Numbered from the stretch's first letter, positions 15,269-23,283 are shown. The stretch is DNA of 23,573 bases from Firmicutes bacterium CAG:882 (GCA_000435595.1 FR895440.1:8223-31795), one strand, 5' to 3'. Program-made: numbers and translations. The notes: a model not told the origin generated them from the letters alone.

Positions 15269-16297
15269 CTAGCAGTTTTCCGCAATATAGTAGAGAAGCT
15301 TTTCTGTCTCATCCCAGCCAAGGCATGGGTCTGTTATTGATTTTCCGTAGATATGTTCGTCTATCTTCTGATTGCCGGACTCTATGTAGCTCTCTATCAT
15401 AACGCCCTTGACAAGGTTGCGGACATCGGCTGAATGCTTTCTACTCTCAAGGACTTCCTTTACAATTCTAATCTGTTCAGCATACTGCTTGTTGGAGTTG
15501 CTGTGGTTAGAATCCACAATCGTCGCCATGTTCTTGAGGTTCTTCGCACTGTACATATCGTAGAGACGCACAAGGTCTTCATAGTGATAGTTAGGTATGT
15601 TCTGTCCGTGCTTGTTGGTTGCACCTCGAAGTATGGTGTGGGTGAGCGGGTTGCCGTCAGTCCTGACCTCCCAGCCTCTGTAGATGAATGAGTGGGAGTG
15701 CTGTGCGGCGACGACAGAATTGAGCATTACGGTATAGTCTCCGCTTGTAGGGTTCTTCATTCCGGCAGGAACATCCATTCCACTGACTGTGAGTCTGTGC
15801 TGCTGATCCTCGACGGAACGGGCACCGACAGCTACATAGGATAATATATCGGATAAAAATTCATAATTTTCAGGGTAGAGCATCTCATCGGCAGGTGTAA
15901 GATGTGTCTCGTTCATGACACGGATGTGCATTTTTCTGATTGCCATGATGCCTGCGAGCATGTCGGGCTTTTTCTCAGGGTCAGGCTGGTGTAACATACC
16001 TTTATAGCCTTCTCCGGTTGTTCTCGGCTTATTCGTATATACTCTCGGTATAATTAAGACCTTGTCCTTAATCTTCTCCTGAACCCCGGCAAGACGGCAT
16101 GTGTAATCACATACAGGATCCTCGTGGTCTGCAGAGCATGGTCCGACAATCGCAAGAAATTTTGATGATTTTCCGGTTATTATGTCTGCTATCTCGGCAT
16201 CGCGCATAAGCTTTATGCCTGCTAATTCTTCACTTACGGGGAGAAGTTCCTTTACAACCTGTGGTGAAGGAAGTTCTTTTATGTATTCAAAACCCAT
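15269..16297 (-). CDS. aroF: 3-deoxy-7-phosphoheptulonate (DAHP) synthase, AroG/AroF type I-alpha
   Basis: First step of the shikimate pathway: PEP plus erythrose-4-phosphate to DAHP. It has 342 residues, against 350 in E. coli AroG. Metal and substrate residues are present: Cys54 in VGPCSADHEDP, RVYTNKPRTTGEGYKG (the KPRT PEP site), GARSVEDQQHR, GMKNPTSGD, HTILRGATNKHG, DSNHSNSNKQ, MIESYIESGNQ and SITDPCLGW. The N-terminal extension and loops of the AroG/F/H family are kept, so feedback inhibition by an aromatic amino acid is possible; which one cannot be read from sequence. GAGGAAAA precedes the start on the minus strand. It is the only minus-strand gene in the window, monocistronic, convergent with xerD and divergent from deoB. 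Confidence 0.95.
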   Translation of the reverse strand: MGFEYIKELPSPQVVKELLPVSEELAGIKLMRDAEIADIITGKSSKFLAIVGPCSADHEDPVCDYTCRLAGVQEKIKDKVLIIPRVYTNKPRTTGEGYKGMLHQPDPEKKPDMLAGIMAIRKMHIRVMNETHLTPADEMLYPENYEFLSDILSYVAVGARSVEDQQHRLTVSGMDVPAGMKNPTSGDYTVMLNSVVAAQHSHSFIYRGWEVRTDGNPLTHTILRGATNKHGQNIPNYHYEDLVRLYDMYSAKNLKNMATIVDSNHSNSNKQYAEQIRIVKEVLESRKHSADVRNLVKGVMIESYIESGNQKIDEHIYGKSITDPCLGWDETEKLLYYIAENC

Positions 16298-16311
16298 TTT
16301 TCCTCATTTCC

Positions 16312-16334
16312 GCCGATGAACGAATTTTATCGGC
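16312..16334 (-). promoter_or_regulatory. Hairpin in the aroF leader
   Basis: GCCGAT (16312-16317) pairs with ATCGGC (16329-16334) around an 11-nt loop, a few bases upstream of the aroF ribosome binding site on the minus strand. It may affect translation. No leader peptide rich in aromatic residues is evident. Confidence 0.35.
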
Positions 16335-16366
16335 ACACTGTATTTCAGACTATGATAACACTTAAT

Positions 16367-16395
16367 ATTATAAAATGCAAATGTTATAATGTAAG
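16367..16395 (-). promoter_or_regulatory. Candidate sigma-A promoter of aroF
   Basis: On the minus strand a -10 TATAAT (16372-16367) and a -35 CTTACA (16395-16390) are 17 bp apart. The -35 is a four-of-six match. Confidence 0.45.
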
Positions 16396-16464
16396 CGGTA
16401 AAAGTATAAATTTCGTTTGTGCTTGTACAAATAAGCAAAATCAGCTTTTGACCTCTATGATATC

Positions 16465-16496
16465 GAATTGCTCCGCACTGCGTGCTCCCACAATTC
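16465..16496. repeat. Nested 32-bp dyad upstream of deoB
   Basis: Outer arms GAATTG (16465-16470) and CAATTC (16491-16496) surround an inner GCAC-TGC-GTGC hairpin. The GC-rich centre stands out in an AT-rich spacer. It could be an operator, a structured leader or a dispersed REP-like element. Confidence 0.45.
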
Positions 16497-16509
16497 TCGT
16501 ATTATAAGA

Positions 16510-16538
16510 TTGAATAAAATAAAAATTTAAGGTATAAT
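16510..16538 (+). promoter_or_regulatory. Sigma-A-type promoter of deoB
   Basis: A -35 TTGAAT (16510-16515), 17-bp spacer and perfect -10 TATAAT (16533-16538), giving a start near 16545 and a leader of about 77 nt to the deoB ATG. Confidence 0.6.
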
Positions 16539-16621
16539 AAACATAATAATATGCAGTGCAGTATGACAAAAATATATCGGATATGGCATTGCGACATTCC
16601 AGAAGGAAAGGATTTGATTTG

Positions 16622-17791
16622 ATGAAAAGAGTTATATGGATAATATTAGACAGTGTTGGAATGGGCGAACAGCCTGACGCAGCAAGATTCGGTGATGTTG
16701 GAACACATACGCTTGCACATGTGTGGGAGTATAATAACGGACTTAAGATTCCTAATTTGATTAAGATGGGACTCGGAAATATAGAGGGCATGAAGGCACT
16801 TGACACAACTGATGCGCCTACGGCAGCATACGGCAAGTGTGCCGAGCTCTCGGATGGAAAGGATACAACGGTGGGGCATTGGGAGATGGTCGGAATTGAG
16901 ACTAAGGTTGCATTCCCGACATATCCTGACGGATTTCCTAAGGAGGTTATTGATGAGTTCGTAAGACGCACGGGAGTTCCTGGAGTGCTGGGCAACTGCA
17001 CGGCATCGGGAACCGAAATCATCAAGCGGTTAGGCGCAGAGCATGCCGCAACGGGCAAGCCTATCGTATACACCTCGGCAGACAGCGTGTTTCAGATTGC
17101 AGCGAATATTGATGTCATTCCGCTTGAGAGACTTTATGAACTCTGCCGCATTGCGAGGGAGATGCTTCATGGCGAGCATAATGTGTCGCGGGTTATAGCA
17201 AGACCTTTTAAGGGGACTGATGGCAATTACGAGAGAACCCCTGACAGAAGAGATTATGCGATACTGCCACCGGAGAACAACCTTCTTGTCCATATCAAGG
17301 ATGCCGGACAGGATGTGATAGGAGTCGGCAAGATTGAAGATATATTTGCCGGTGTCGGCATAACTGAAGCTGTTCATACTAAAGACAATATGGACGGCGT
17401 TGACAGAACTATAGGTTACATGAAGGAAAATACTCACGGACTTATATTTACCAATCTTGTAGAGTTCGACTCTAAGTGGGGACACAGAAATGACCCTGCA
17501 GGGTACGGAAAGGGTCTGGAAGATTTTGATGCAAGGCTTCCGGAGATTATGGCTGCGATGAAGGATGATGACATTCTCATCATCAATTCGGACCATGGCT
17601 GCGACCCGACCACACCGGGAACCGACCATACAAGAGAGTATATCCCGGTGCTTGTGTATGGCAGGAATGTTAAGCCGGCAAGTCTGCACATCAGAAAGTC
17701 GTTTGCCGATATAGGTCAGACGATAGCAGAGTACTTAGGAGCGGAGCCTATTGTCATCGGTGACAGCTTTTTGCAGGATATTACTGTTTAG
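16622..17791 (+). CDS. deoB: Phosphopentomutase
   Basis: Interconverts (deoxy)ribose-1-phosphate and (deoxy)ribose-5-phosphate and so links nucleoside phosphorolysis to central carbon metabolism. Alkaline-phosphatase superfamily, 389 residues (B. subtilis Drm 394). Metal and active-site blocks are IILDSVGMGEQPDA (Asp10), the phosphorylated Thr region KDTTVGHWEMVG (Thr82/83), FDSKWGHRND, and SDHGCDPTTPGTDHTREYIP (metal ligands near the C-terminus). The start at 16622 has AGGAAAGG upstream and yields the family N-terminus; the ATG at 16556 adds 22 unrelated residues. xerD-deoB-pdp closeness resembles B. subtilis ripX-drm-pupG. It heads the run continued by pdp 34 bp later. Confidence 0.96.
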   Translation: MKRVIWIILDSVGMGEQPDAARFGDVGTHTLAHVWEYNNGLKIPNLIKMGLGNIEGMKALDTTDAPTAAYGKCAELSDGKDTTVGHWEMVGIETKVAFPTYPDGFPKEVIDEFVRRTGVPGVLGNCTASGTEIIKRLGAEHAATGKPIVYTSADSVFQIAANIDVIPLERLYELCRIAREMLHGEHNVSRVIARPFKGTDGNYERTPDRRDYAILPPENNLLVHIKDAGQDVIGVGKIEDIFAGVGITEAVHTKDNMDGVDRTIGYMKENTHGLIFTNLVEFDSKWGHRNDPAGYGKGLEDFDARLPEIMAAMKDDDILIINSDHGCDPTTPGTDHTREYIPVLVYGRNVKPASLHIRKSFADIGQTIAEYLGAEPIVIGDSFLQDITV

Positions 17792-17825
17792 CTCACTGTG
17801 AGGCAGCGATGTGGAGGATTAATGT

Positions 17826-19133
17826 ATGAGAATGTATGACATTATTATAAAAAAGAGAAACGGTGAAGCACTGAGTGATGAAGAGATTGCTTATTTCATA
17901 AAAGGCTATACCGATGGGACAATTCCGGATTATCAGGCATCGGCACTGCTGATGGCAATATATTTTCAGGGAATGACAGAGCATGAGACGGCAGTACTTA
18001 CGATGGAGATGGCACACAGCGGTGATATGCTTGATTTGTCTGCAATTAAGGGCATGAAGGCTGATAAGCACAGCACGGGAGGTGTCGGAGACAAGACATC
18101 GCTTGTACTCACACCGCTTGCGGCATCAATCGGTATTCCGGTTGCAAAGATGTCCGGAAGAGGTCTTGGACATACGGGAGGAACGATTGATAAGCTTGAG
18201 AGCTTTCCGGGATTTACCACAGGTATATCCGAGGAGCAGTTTATAAACAATGTCAACACGATAGGAATAGCGATTGCCGGCCAGACTAAGAATATGGCAC
18301 CTGCCGACAAAAAGCTCTATGCGCTTCGTGACGTGACCGGAACGGTTGACAGCATTCCGCTTATTGCCAGCAGTATAATGAGCAAGAAGCTTGCGGCCGG
18401 TGCGGATGTTATCGTGCTTGATGTTAAGACGGGCAGCGGAGCGTTTATGAAGACCGAGGAGGATTCAATAAAGCTTGCGGAGGAGATGGTTAAGATTGGC
18501 AATAATGTAGGCAGAAAGACGCTGGCAGTCATATCGGATATGGACGAGCCTTTAGGCTATGCTGTCGGCAATGCAATCGAGGTTAAGGAAGCCATTGATA
18601 CTCTTAATGGACACGGTCCAGCCGATCTGCTTGAGCTGTGTCTTACAATAGGCTCACTCATGGCGATAGGAACGGGAAAGGCGGGCAGCACTGAAGAGGC
18701 AAGAAGGCTTCTGATTGAGAAGCTTGACGACGGCTCGGCACTTAAGAAATTTGCCGAGTTTGTGGAAGCTCAGGGCGGCGACAGTGCCCCTGTATTCAAC
18801 ACCGATCTGCTCCCTCAGGCATCAATCGTCAGAGAGGTGACATCACCTGTGGACGGTTATGTTTCACATATTGAGTCCGACAGAGTAGGTATAAGTGCCA
18901 TGAAGCTTGGCGGAGGCAGGGAAACCAAGGAAAGCGAAATAGATTTATCGGTCGGAATTCTTATCAACAAGAAGGTCGGAGACAGTGTAAAGAAGGGTGA
19001 AAAGATTGCAACGCTCTATGCAAATGACAATGCGAAGCTTGAAGCGGCGTTAAGCGAATTGGAGCAGTCATACAGCTATTCGCAGACACCTGTGGAAAGA
19101 CCTGAGCTTATAAAGACCATAATAGGAGGTTGA
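17826..19133 (+). CDS. pdp: Pyrimidine-nucleoside phosphorylase
   Basis: Phosphorolysis of uridine, thymidine and deoxyuridine to base and (deoxy)ribose-1-phosphate, the substrate of the upstream deoB product. It has 435 residues (B. subtilis Pdp 433) and begins with the family N-terminus MRMYDIIIKKRNG. The phosphate site DKHSTGGVGDK is at 80-90, and the thymidine/pyrimidine phosphorylase signature GRGLGHTGGTIDKLES is at 111-126. The middle part has LKTGSGAFMKT-like residues (DVKTGSGAFMKTEEDS), and the C-terminal domain has VGDSVKKGEKIATLYAND. GGAGG is 8 bp upstream. The stop is followed after 1 bp by the next ATG, so translation of the GH2 enzyme is probably coupled. Confidence 0.95.
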   Translation: MRMYDIIIKKRNGEALSDEEIAYFIKGYTDGTIPDYQASALLMAIYFQGMTEHETAVLTMEMAHSGDMLDLSAIKGMKADKHSTGGVGDKTSLVLTPLAASIGIPVAKMSGRGLGHTGGTIDKLESFPGFTTGISEEQFINNVNTIGIAIAGQTKNMAPADKKLYALRDVTGTVDSIPLIASSIMSKKLAAGADVIVLDVKTGSGAFMKTEEDSIKLAEEMVKIGNNVGRKTLAVISDMDEPLGYAVGNAIEVKEAIDTLNGHGPADLLELCLTIGSLMAIGTGKAGSTEEARRLLIEKLDDGSALKKFAEFVEAQGGDSAPVFNTDLLPQASIVREVTSPVDGYVSHIESDRVGISAMKLGGGRETKESEIDLSVGILINKKVGDSVKKGEKIATLYANDNAKLEAALSELEQSYSYSQTPVERPELIKTIIGG

Positions 19134-19134
19134 C

Positions 19135-21522
19135 ATGTCACGCATTAATTTTAACAATGATTGGAAATTCTGTGTTGATTATAAGGAGGAGATGGAACAG
19201 CCGGGCTTTAACGATGGCGGGTTTGAGGATGTACGCCTTCCGCACACCGTAGTCGAGACACCTTATAATTATTTTGACGAGGGGATATATCAGAAGATTG
19301 CGATTTACCGCAAGCGTTTCGTCATCGATGAGGATATGACGGGCAAGAAAGCTCTTTTGACATTTGAGGCGGTCGGACATAAGGCGGAGGTCTATGTCAA
19401 CGGTGTGCTCTGTGAGACACATTACGGCGGCTATACGGCATTCACTGTCGATATTACGCCTTATATCGTAAAGGACAGGGACAATGTGCTGGCTGTAGTA
19501 TGTGACAGCAGAGAGAACCTGAATATTCCTCCGTTTGGCAAGGTTATTGATTACATGACTTACGGTGGAATATACCGCGAGGTGTACCTTGACATTAAGC
19601 CGGTGGACTATGTCGAGGATGTATATGTGGTGACTGAGGTTGAACCTGCAGTTTTAAAGTCGGAGATTACATTTAATTTTAAAAATGAGATAAACGAGGC
19701 ACGGTACAGCGCACAGGCTTATCTTTATGACGCAGATGGCAATGAAGTGTTTTCGCTTGAGGCACCTGTAAAAAAAGCCGTTATGCACCTAAACAGAAAG
19801 CTTGAGAATATTAAGCTCTGGTCTGTTGACACGCCTGTTCTCTACACGCTTACAATCAGGCTTTTAAAGGATGGAAAGGTAATTGACGGGAAGAGTACAA
19901 GATTCGGCTTCAGAACGGCAGTCTTTAAGAAGGATGGCTTTTATCTTAACGGTAAAAAGCTTCGTCTTGTAGGACTTAACAGACATCAGAGCTACCCGTA
20001 TGTGGGTTATGCGATGCCTAAGTCGGTTCAGGAGAATGATGCGCTTATATTAAAGAATGAACTTTGTGTAAATGCAGTGAGAACCTCACATTATACGCAG
20101 TCACAGCATTTTATAGACAAGTGCGATGAACTCGGACTTCTCGTTTTTACCGAGATGCCGGGCTGGCAGTATGTAGGTGATGAGACATGGAAGAGCATTG
20201 CTTGTGAGAGCGTGGCTGAGATGGTTCGTCAGTACCGTAATCACCCTTCAATCATTATCTGGGGTGTCAGAATCAACGAATCCGGTGATGATGATGAATT
20301 TTATGAGAGAACCAATAAGATTGCACATTCACTTGACCGTTCAAGAGCAACGGGAGGTGTGCGCTGCATTAAGAAGAGTCATCTTCTTGAGGATGTGTAT
20401 ACATACAATGACTTCTCACATGTGGGAAACAATCCGGGTGTTGTGCCGAAGTCAGATGTGACCTCTAATCCTGAGAAGCCTTATCTCATTTCCGAATACG
20501 GCGGACACATGTACCCGACCAAGTCGTTTGACGATGAGGAGCACAGACTTTCACACGCCGTAAGACATGCGAGGGTTATCAATGACATGCTCGGCGAGGA
20601 CGATATTGCAGGCTGTTTTGGCTGGTGCATGAATGATTACAATACACACAGAGACTTCGGAAGCGGTGACAGAATATGCTATCACGGTATTATGGATATG
20701 TTCCGCAACCCTAAGGCTGCCGCCTATGTATATGCGAGTCAGGGAAATAAAAAGAACGTTCTGTATGTGACATCATCTGTTGAAATCGGAGACCATCCTG
20801 AGTGCACCGTTGGTGATTTTTATGTGTTCACCAACGCCGACAGCGTGCGTCTCTACAAGAATGAGCAGATGATAAGAGAGTACACTCATGAGGATTCACC
20901 TTTTGTAAATATGGCGTATCCGCCAATACTAATAAATGACAGAGTAGGAAATCTGTTAGAGACTAACGAAGGACTCTCGCATGAAGCAGGAGATGCACTT
21001 AAAGAGCTGATGTTCTCCATGGCTGAGCATGGCGGAACAGACAACCTTCCTGCGACACTTAAGCTTAAGAGAACATTTATCATGAAAACAACGGGACTTG
21101 GCATTGAGGATATTAACCGCATGTACAATACTTATGTCGGAAACTGGGGCGATTTGGCCACGACATACCGTTTTGACGCGGTGAAGGATGGAGTAGTCAT
21201 AGCTTCCGTGAGAAAACAGCCTATGACCAAGTCGAATTTCGTTGTGAGAGTTGACAGGACAAGCCTTGTTGAAGGTGAGACTTATGATGTTGCCACAGTC
21301 AGGATAGAGGCTGTCGATGAAAACGGCAACAGATTATACTACTGCAATGCTCCGGTGGAGTTTGAAACAGAAGGAGAGATTGAAATTATCGGTCCAAAAG
21401 TGGTTTCATTAATAGGTGGTTCAACAGGAACTTATGTCAAGACTACCGGAAATACGGGAGCAGGAAAGCTTACAATCAAGTCGCTTGGCAAGGTGACGAA
21501 AGTGGATTTCAATGTAAAATAG
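19135..21522 (+). CDS. Glycoside hydrolase family 2, beta-galactosidase-like, cytoplasmic
   Basis: GH2 enzyme of 795 residues without a signal peptide. Order: jelly-roll sugar-binding domain (about 1-165), Ig-like domain (about 170-265), TIM barrel (about 266-560, opening with GFRTAVFKKDGFYLNGKKL and LVGLNRHQSYPYVG), and C-terminal beta-sandwich domains (about 580-795, the last with VEGETYDVATVRIEAVDENG). The acid/base is Glu382 in GVRINES and the nucleophile Glu454 in LISEYGG. The Asn-x-Lys motif typical of beta-glucuronidases is not seen at its usual place before FRNPKAAAY, so beta-galactosidase or another neutral beta-glycosidase is preferred; exact substrate unknown. The ribosome binding site TAGGAGG overlaps the end of pdp (1-bp gap), and sir2 follows after 13 bp. 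A cytosolic enzyme implies imported oligosaccharide or glycoside. Confidence 0.9.
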   Translation: MSRINFNNDWKFCVDYKEEMEQPGFNDGGFEDVRLPHTVVETPYNYFDEGIYQKIAIYRKRFVIDEDMTGKKALLTFEAVGHKAEVYVNGVLCETHYGGYTAFTVDITPYIVKDRDNVLAVVCDSRENLNIPPFGKVIDYMTYGGIYREVYLDIKPVDYVEDVYVVTEVEPAVLKSEITFNFKNEINEARYSAQAYLYDADGNEVFSLEAPVKKAVMHLNRKLENIKLWSVDTPVLYTLTIRLLKDGKVIDGKSTRFGFRTAVFKKDGFYLNGKKLRLVGLNRHQSYPYVGYAMPKSVQENDALILKNELCVNAVRTSHYTQSQHFIDKCDELGLLVFTEMPGWQYVGDETWKSIACESVAEMVRQYRNHPSIIIWGVRINESGDDDEFYERTNKIAHSLDRSRATGGVRCIKKSHLLEDVYTYNDFSHVGNNPGVVPKSDVTSNPEKPYLISEYGGHMYPTKSFDDEEHRLSHAVRHARVINDMLGEDDIAGCFGWCMNDYNTHRDFGSGDRICYHGIMDMFRNPKAAAYVYASQGNKKNVLYVTSSVEIGDHPECTVGDFYVFTNADSVRLYKNEQMIREYTHEDSPFVNMAYPPILINDRVGNLLETNEGLSHEAGDALKELMFSMAEHGGTDNLPATLKLKRTFIMKTTGLGIEDINRMYNTYVGNWGDLATTYRFDAVKDGVVIASVRKQPMTKSNFVVRVDRTSLVEGETYDVATVRIEAVDENGNRLYYCNAPVEFETEGEIEIIGPKVVSLIGGSTGTYVKTTGNTGAGKLTIKSLGKVTKVDFNVK

Positions 21523-21535
21523 GAGGCGGATTGCG

Positions 21536-22282
21536 ATGACGGATGCACAGCAGACTTTGAAAAAATGGGTTGACGAGAGCAGTTATATTGTTTTTTTCGG
21601 AGGCGCGGGTGTGTCGACGGAGAGCAGTATTCCAGATTTCAGGAGTACGGACGGTCTGTATAATCAGAAATATAAGTATCCGCCCGAGACAATATTAAGC
21701 CACAGCTTTTTTATGCAGAAGCCTGAAGCATTCTATGAGTTTTACCGCGATAAGATGATATATAAGGATGCCAGACCAAACAAAGCTCACTATGCGCTTG
21801 CAGCACTTGAAAAATGCGGCAAGTTAAAAGCAGTAATAACACAGAATATTGACGGGCTTCATCAGGCTGCGGGAAGCAGGGCTGTGTATGAGCTCCACGG
21901 AACCATTATGCAGAATTACTGCACCAGATGCGGAAGGGAATATCCGCTTGAAGCAATTACGCAGAGCACCGGGATACCAAGATGTTCGGTGAAGGATGCA
22001 TCCGGTGGGGCATGTAACGGTATAATCAAGCCTAAGGTTGTCTTTTATGAGGAAGGACTCGACGATGACGTGGTGAGCGGGGCAATATCACATATCAGAA
22101 AAGCGGACCTTCTCATCATCGGAGGTACTTCGCTTACCGTATATCCGGCAGCAGGGCTCATAAGATATTTTGCGGGAAAGCATATTGTTCTTATCAACAA
22201 ATCGCAGACAGCCAGCGACGGAATGGCAGACCTCATTATCAGGGATCCGATAGGTGAGACTCTTGGCGCAGTTATCGGATAA
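21536..22282 (+). CDS. cobB: NAD-dependent protein deacylase, sirtuin (class U-like)
   Basis: Removes acyl groups from lysines using NAD, releasing nicotinamide and O-acyl-ADP-ribose. It has 248 residues. GGAGVSTESSIPDFRS (22-37) binds NAD, TQNIDGLH (102-109) follows, and the catalytic His121 is in YELHGTI. The zinc site has Cys129 and Cys132, then Cys150 and Cys160. The second pair is spaced by nine residues rather than the usual two to four, an unusual knuckle. GGTSLTVYPAAGL and INKSQT end the Rossmann fold. The YEFYRDKM region is like Sir2Tm-class deacetylases rather than SIRT5-type desuccinylases. AGGAGG overlaps the end of the GH2 gene, so it is probably the last gene of the deoB-pdp-GH2-sir2 operon. 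Confidence 0.93.
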   Translation: MTDAQQTLKKWVDESSYIVFFGGAGVSTESSIPDFRSTDGLYNQKYKYPPETILSHSFFMQKPEAFYEFYRDKMIYKDARPNKAHYALAALEKCGKLKAVITQNIDGLHQAAGSRAVYELHGTIMQNYCTRCGREYPLEAITQSTGIPRCSVKDASGGACNGIIKPKVVFYEEGLDDDVVSGAISHIRKADLLIIGGTSLTVYPAAGLIRYFAGKHIVLINKSQTASDGMADLIIRDPIGETLGAVIG

Positions 22283-22301
22283 ATATATATCTTTGTGAAT
22301 A

Positions 22302-22350
22302 AATTATCATTAATTGATTGTATTCTTTAAATGTGCTACAATAATTATCA
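22302..22350. repeat. AATTATCA repeat pair flanking the kduI promoter
   Basis: AATTATCA occurs at 22302-22309 and 22343-22350, 41 bp apart (about four helical turns). The first is part of an AATTA-TCAT-TAATT palindrome touching the -35; the second starts right after the -10. Arrangement suits operators for a kdu repressor, which is not encoded in the window. Confidence 0.4.
22314..22342 (+). promoter_or_regulatory. Sigma-A-type extended -10 promoter of kduI
   Basis: A -35 TTGATT (22314-22319), 17-bp spacer ending in TGC, and -10 TACAAT (22337-22342). The start near 22349 leaves a leader of about 34 nt with AAAGGAGAG before the ATG. Confidence 0.65.
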
Positions 22351-22382
22351 GTGAATTTTCTAAATGAAAAGGAGAGATTATC

Positions 22383-23225
22383 ATGGAAGTCAGACCGGGA
22401 GCTAATCCTAATGATGTAAAGAATTACGATACAGACAGATTAAGACATGATTTCTTGATTCAGGATGTATTCGTACCTGGTGAGATTAAGACAATCTACA
22501 GCCAGATTGACAGAATTATTGTGGGTTCGGCAACACCTACGGATAAGGCACTTAAGCTTGCGGCAGGGGACGAGCTCAGAGCAGCTTATTTCCTTGAGAG
22601 AAGAGAGATGGGTGTCATCAACATCGGCGGTAAGGGTTCAATCACTTTAGACGGTGTTAAGTACGATTTTGATTACAAGGATGGAATCTATATCGGAATG
22701 GGTACTAAGGACATAGTATTTGAGAGCGTTGATGCTTCCAATCCGGCTAAGTTCTACTTCAACAGTGCACCTGCACATAAGACATATCCTACCAGATTTA
22801 TCAATCCTGAGAAGGATATCCTTCCTGAGAACAAGAAGGAGCTTGGCTGTCTTGAGAATGCCAACCACAGAACAATCCGCAAGTATATTCTTCCGGGACA
22901 GGTTGAGAGCTGTCAGCTTGAGATGGGTATGACTGCACTTGAGCCGGGCAGTGTATGGAACACAATGCCATGCCACACACATGACAGAAGAATGGAGGTT
23001 TATCTCTATTTTGAGGTTCCTGAGAATGATGTCGTATTCCATTATATGGGAGAGCCGACAGAGACAAGACATATCGTTATGAGAAATGAGGAGGCAGTTA
23101 TCTCCCCAAGCTGGTCAATACACTCGGCATCAGCAACACATGCATACACCTTTATCTGGGGCATGGTCGGCGAGAACCAGGATTTTGACGATATGGATGA
23201 TGTAGATATGAAAGACCTTAGATAA
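22383..23225 (+). CDS. kduI: 5-keto-4-deoxyuronate isomerase
   Basis: Isomerises 5-keto-4-deoxyuronate (from unsaturated galacturonate of pectin or from glycosaminoglycans) to 2,5-diketo-3-deoxygluconate, which KduD then reduces. Cupin enzyme of 280 residues, near the E. coli length (278). The four zinc ligands are present: His198, His200 and Glu205 in CHTHDRRMEVY and His247 in WSIHSASATHAY; E. coli has His196, His198, Glu203 and His245. The N-terminal half has VGSATPTDKAL, FLERREMGVINIGGKG and YIGMGTKDIVFES. Codons favour C-ending and major Lachnospiraceae triplets, as for a highly expressed gene. It has its own promoter and precedes a KduD-like dehydrogenase by 58 bp, so the pair marks uronate use. 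Confidence 0.97.
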   Translation: MEVRPGANPNDVKNYDTDRLRHDFLIQDVFVPGEIKTIYSQIDRIIVGSATPTDKALKLAAGDELRAAYFLERREMGVINIGGKGSITLDGVKYDFDYKDGIYIGMGTKDIVFESVDASNPAKFYFNSAPAHKTYPTRFINPEKDILPENKKELGCLENANHRTIRKYILPGQVESCQLEMGMTALEPGSVWNTMPCHTHDRRMEVYLYFEVPENDVVFHYMGEPTETRHIVMRNEEAVISPSWSIHSASATHAYTFIWGMVGENQDFDDMDDVDMKDLR

Positions 23226-23238
23226 TAAGGATTTTCAT

Positions 23239-23251
23239 GGCACTTAGTGCC
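23239..23251 (+). other. Short hairpin between kduI and the SDR gene
   Basis: GGCAC-TTA-GTGCC, a 5-bp stem and 3-nt loop without a T run. It could tune mRNA processing or readthrough between the two genes; too short to be sure. Confidence 0.3.
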
Positions 23252-23283
23252 GAATATATATTACATAAAAAGGAGAATGAAAG

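Larger units (their letters stand above)
16298..16621. other. 324-bp divergent intergenic region between aroF and deoB
   Basis: No credible gene here. It contains an aroF leader hairpin (16312-16334), overlapping candidate promoters on both strands around 16362-16395 (the plus-strand one is TTAATA, 17 bp, TATAAT with an upstream TG), a TTGTACAA palindrome (16423-16430), a larger dyad (16465-16496) and the deoB promoter (16510-16538). I recognise no riboswitch or T-box motif. Confidence 0.6.

Noticed and set aside
16556..16621. Upstream in-frame start for DeoB
   Set aside because: It adds 22 residues absent from the family, while ATG 16622 gives the normal N-terminus with a ribosome binding site.
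16298..16621. T-box or trp-type attenuator before aroF
   Set aside because: No T-box sequence, no leader peptide rich in aromatic residues and no terminator/antiterminator pair is visible.
16441..17073. Minus-strand 210-codon frame across the deoB 5' region
   Set aside because: It overlaps the deoB coding start and promoter, is Ser/Pro-rich without recognisable motifs, and is not a credible gene.
17030..17689. Minus-strand 219-codon frame over deoB
   Set aside because: Antisense shadow of the conserved phosphopentomutase gene.
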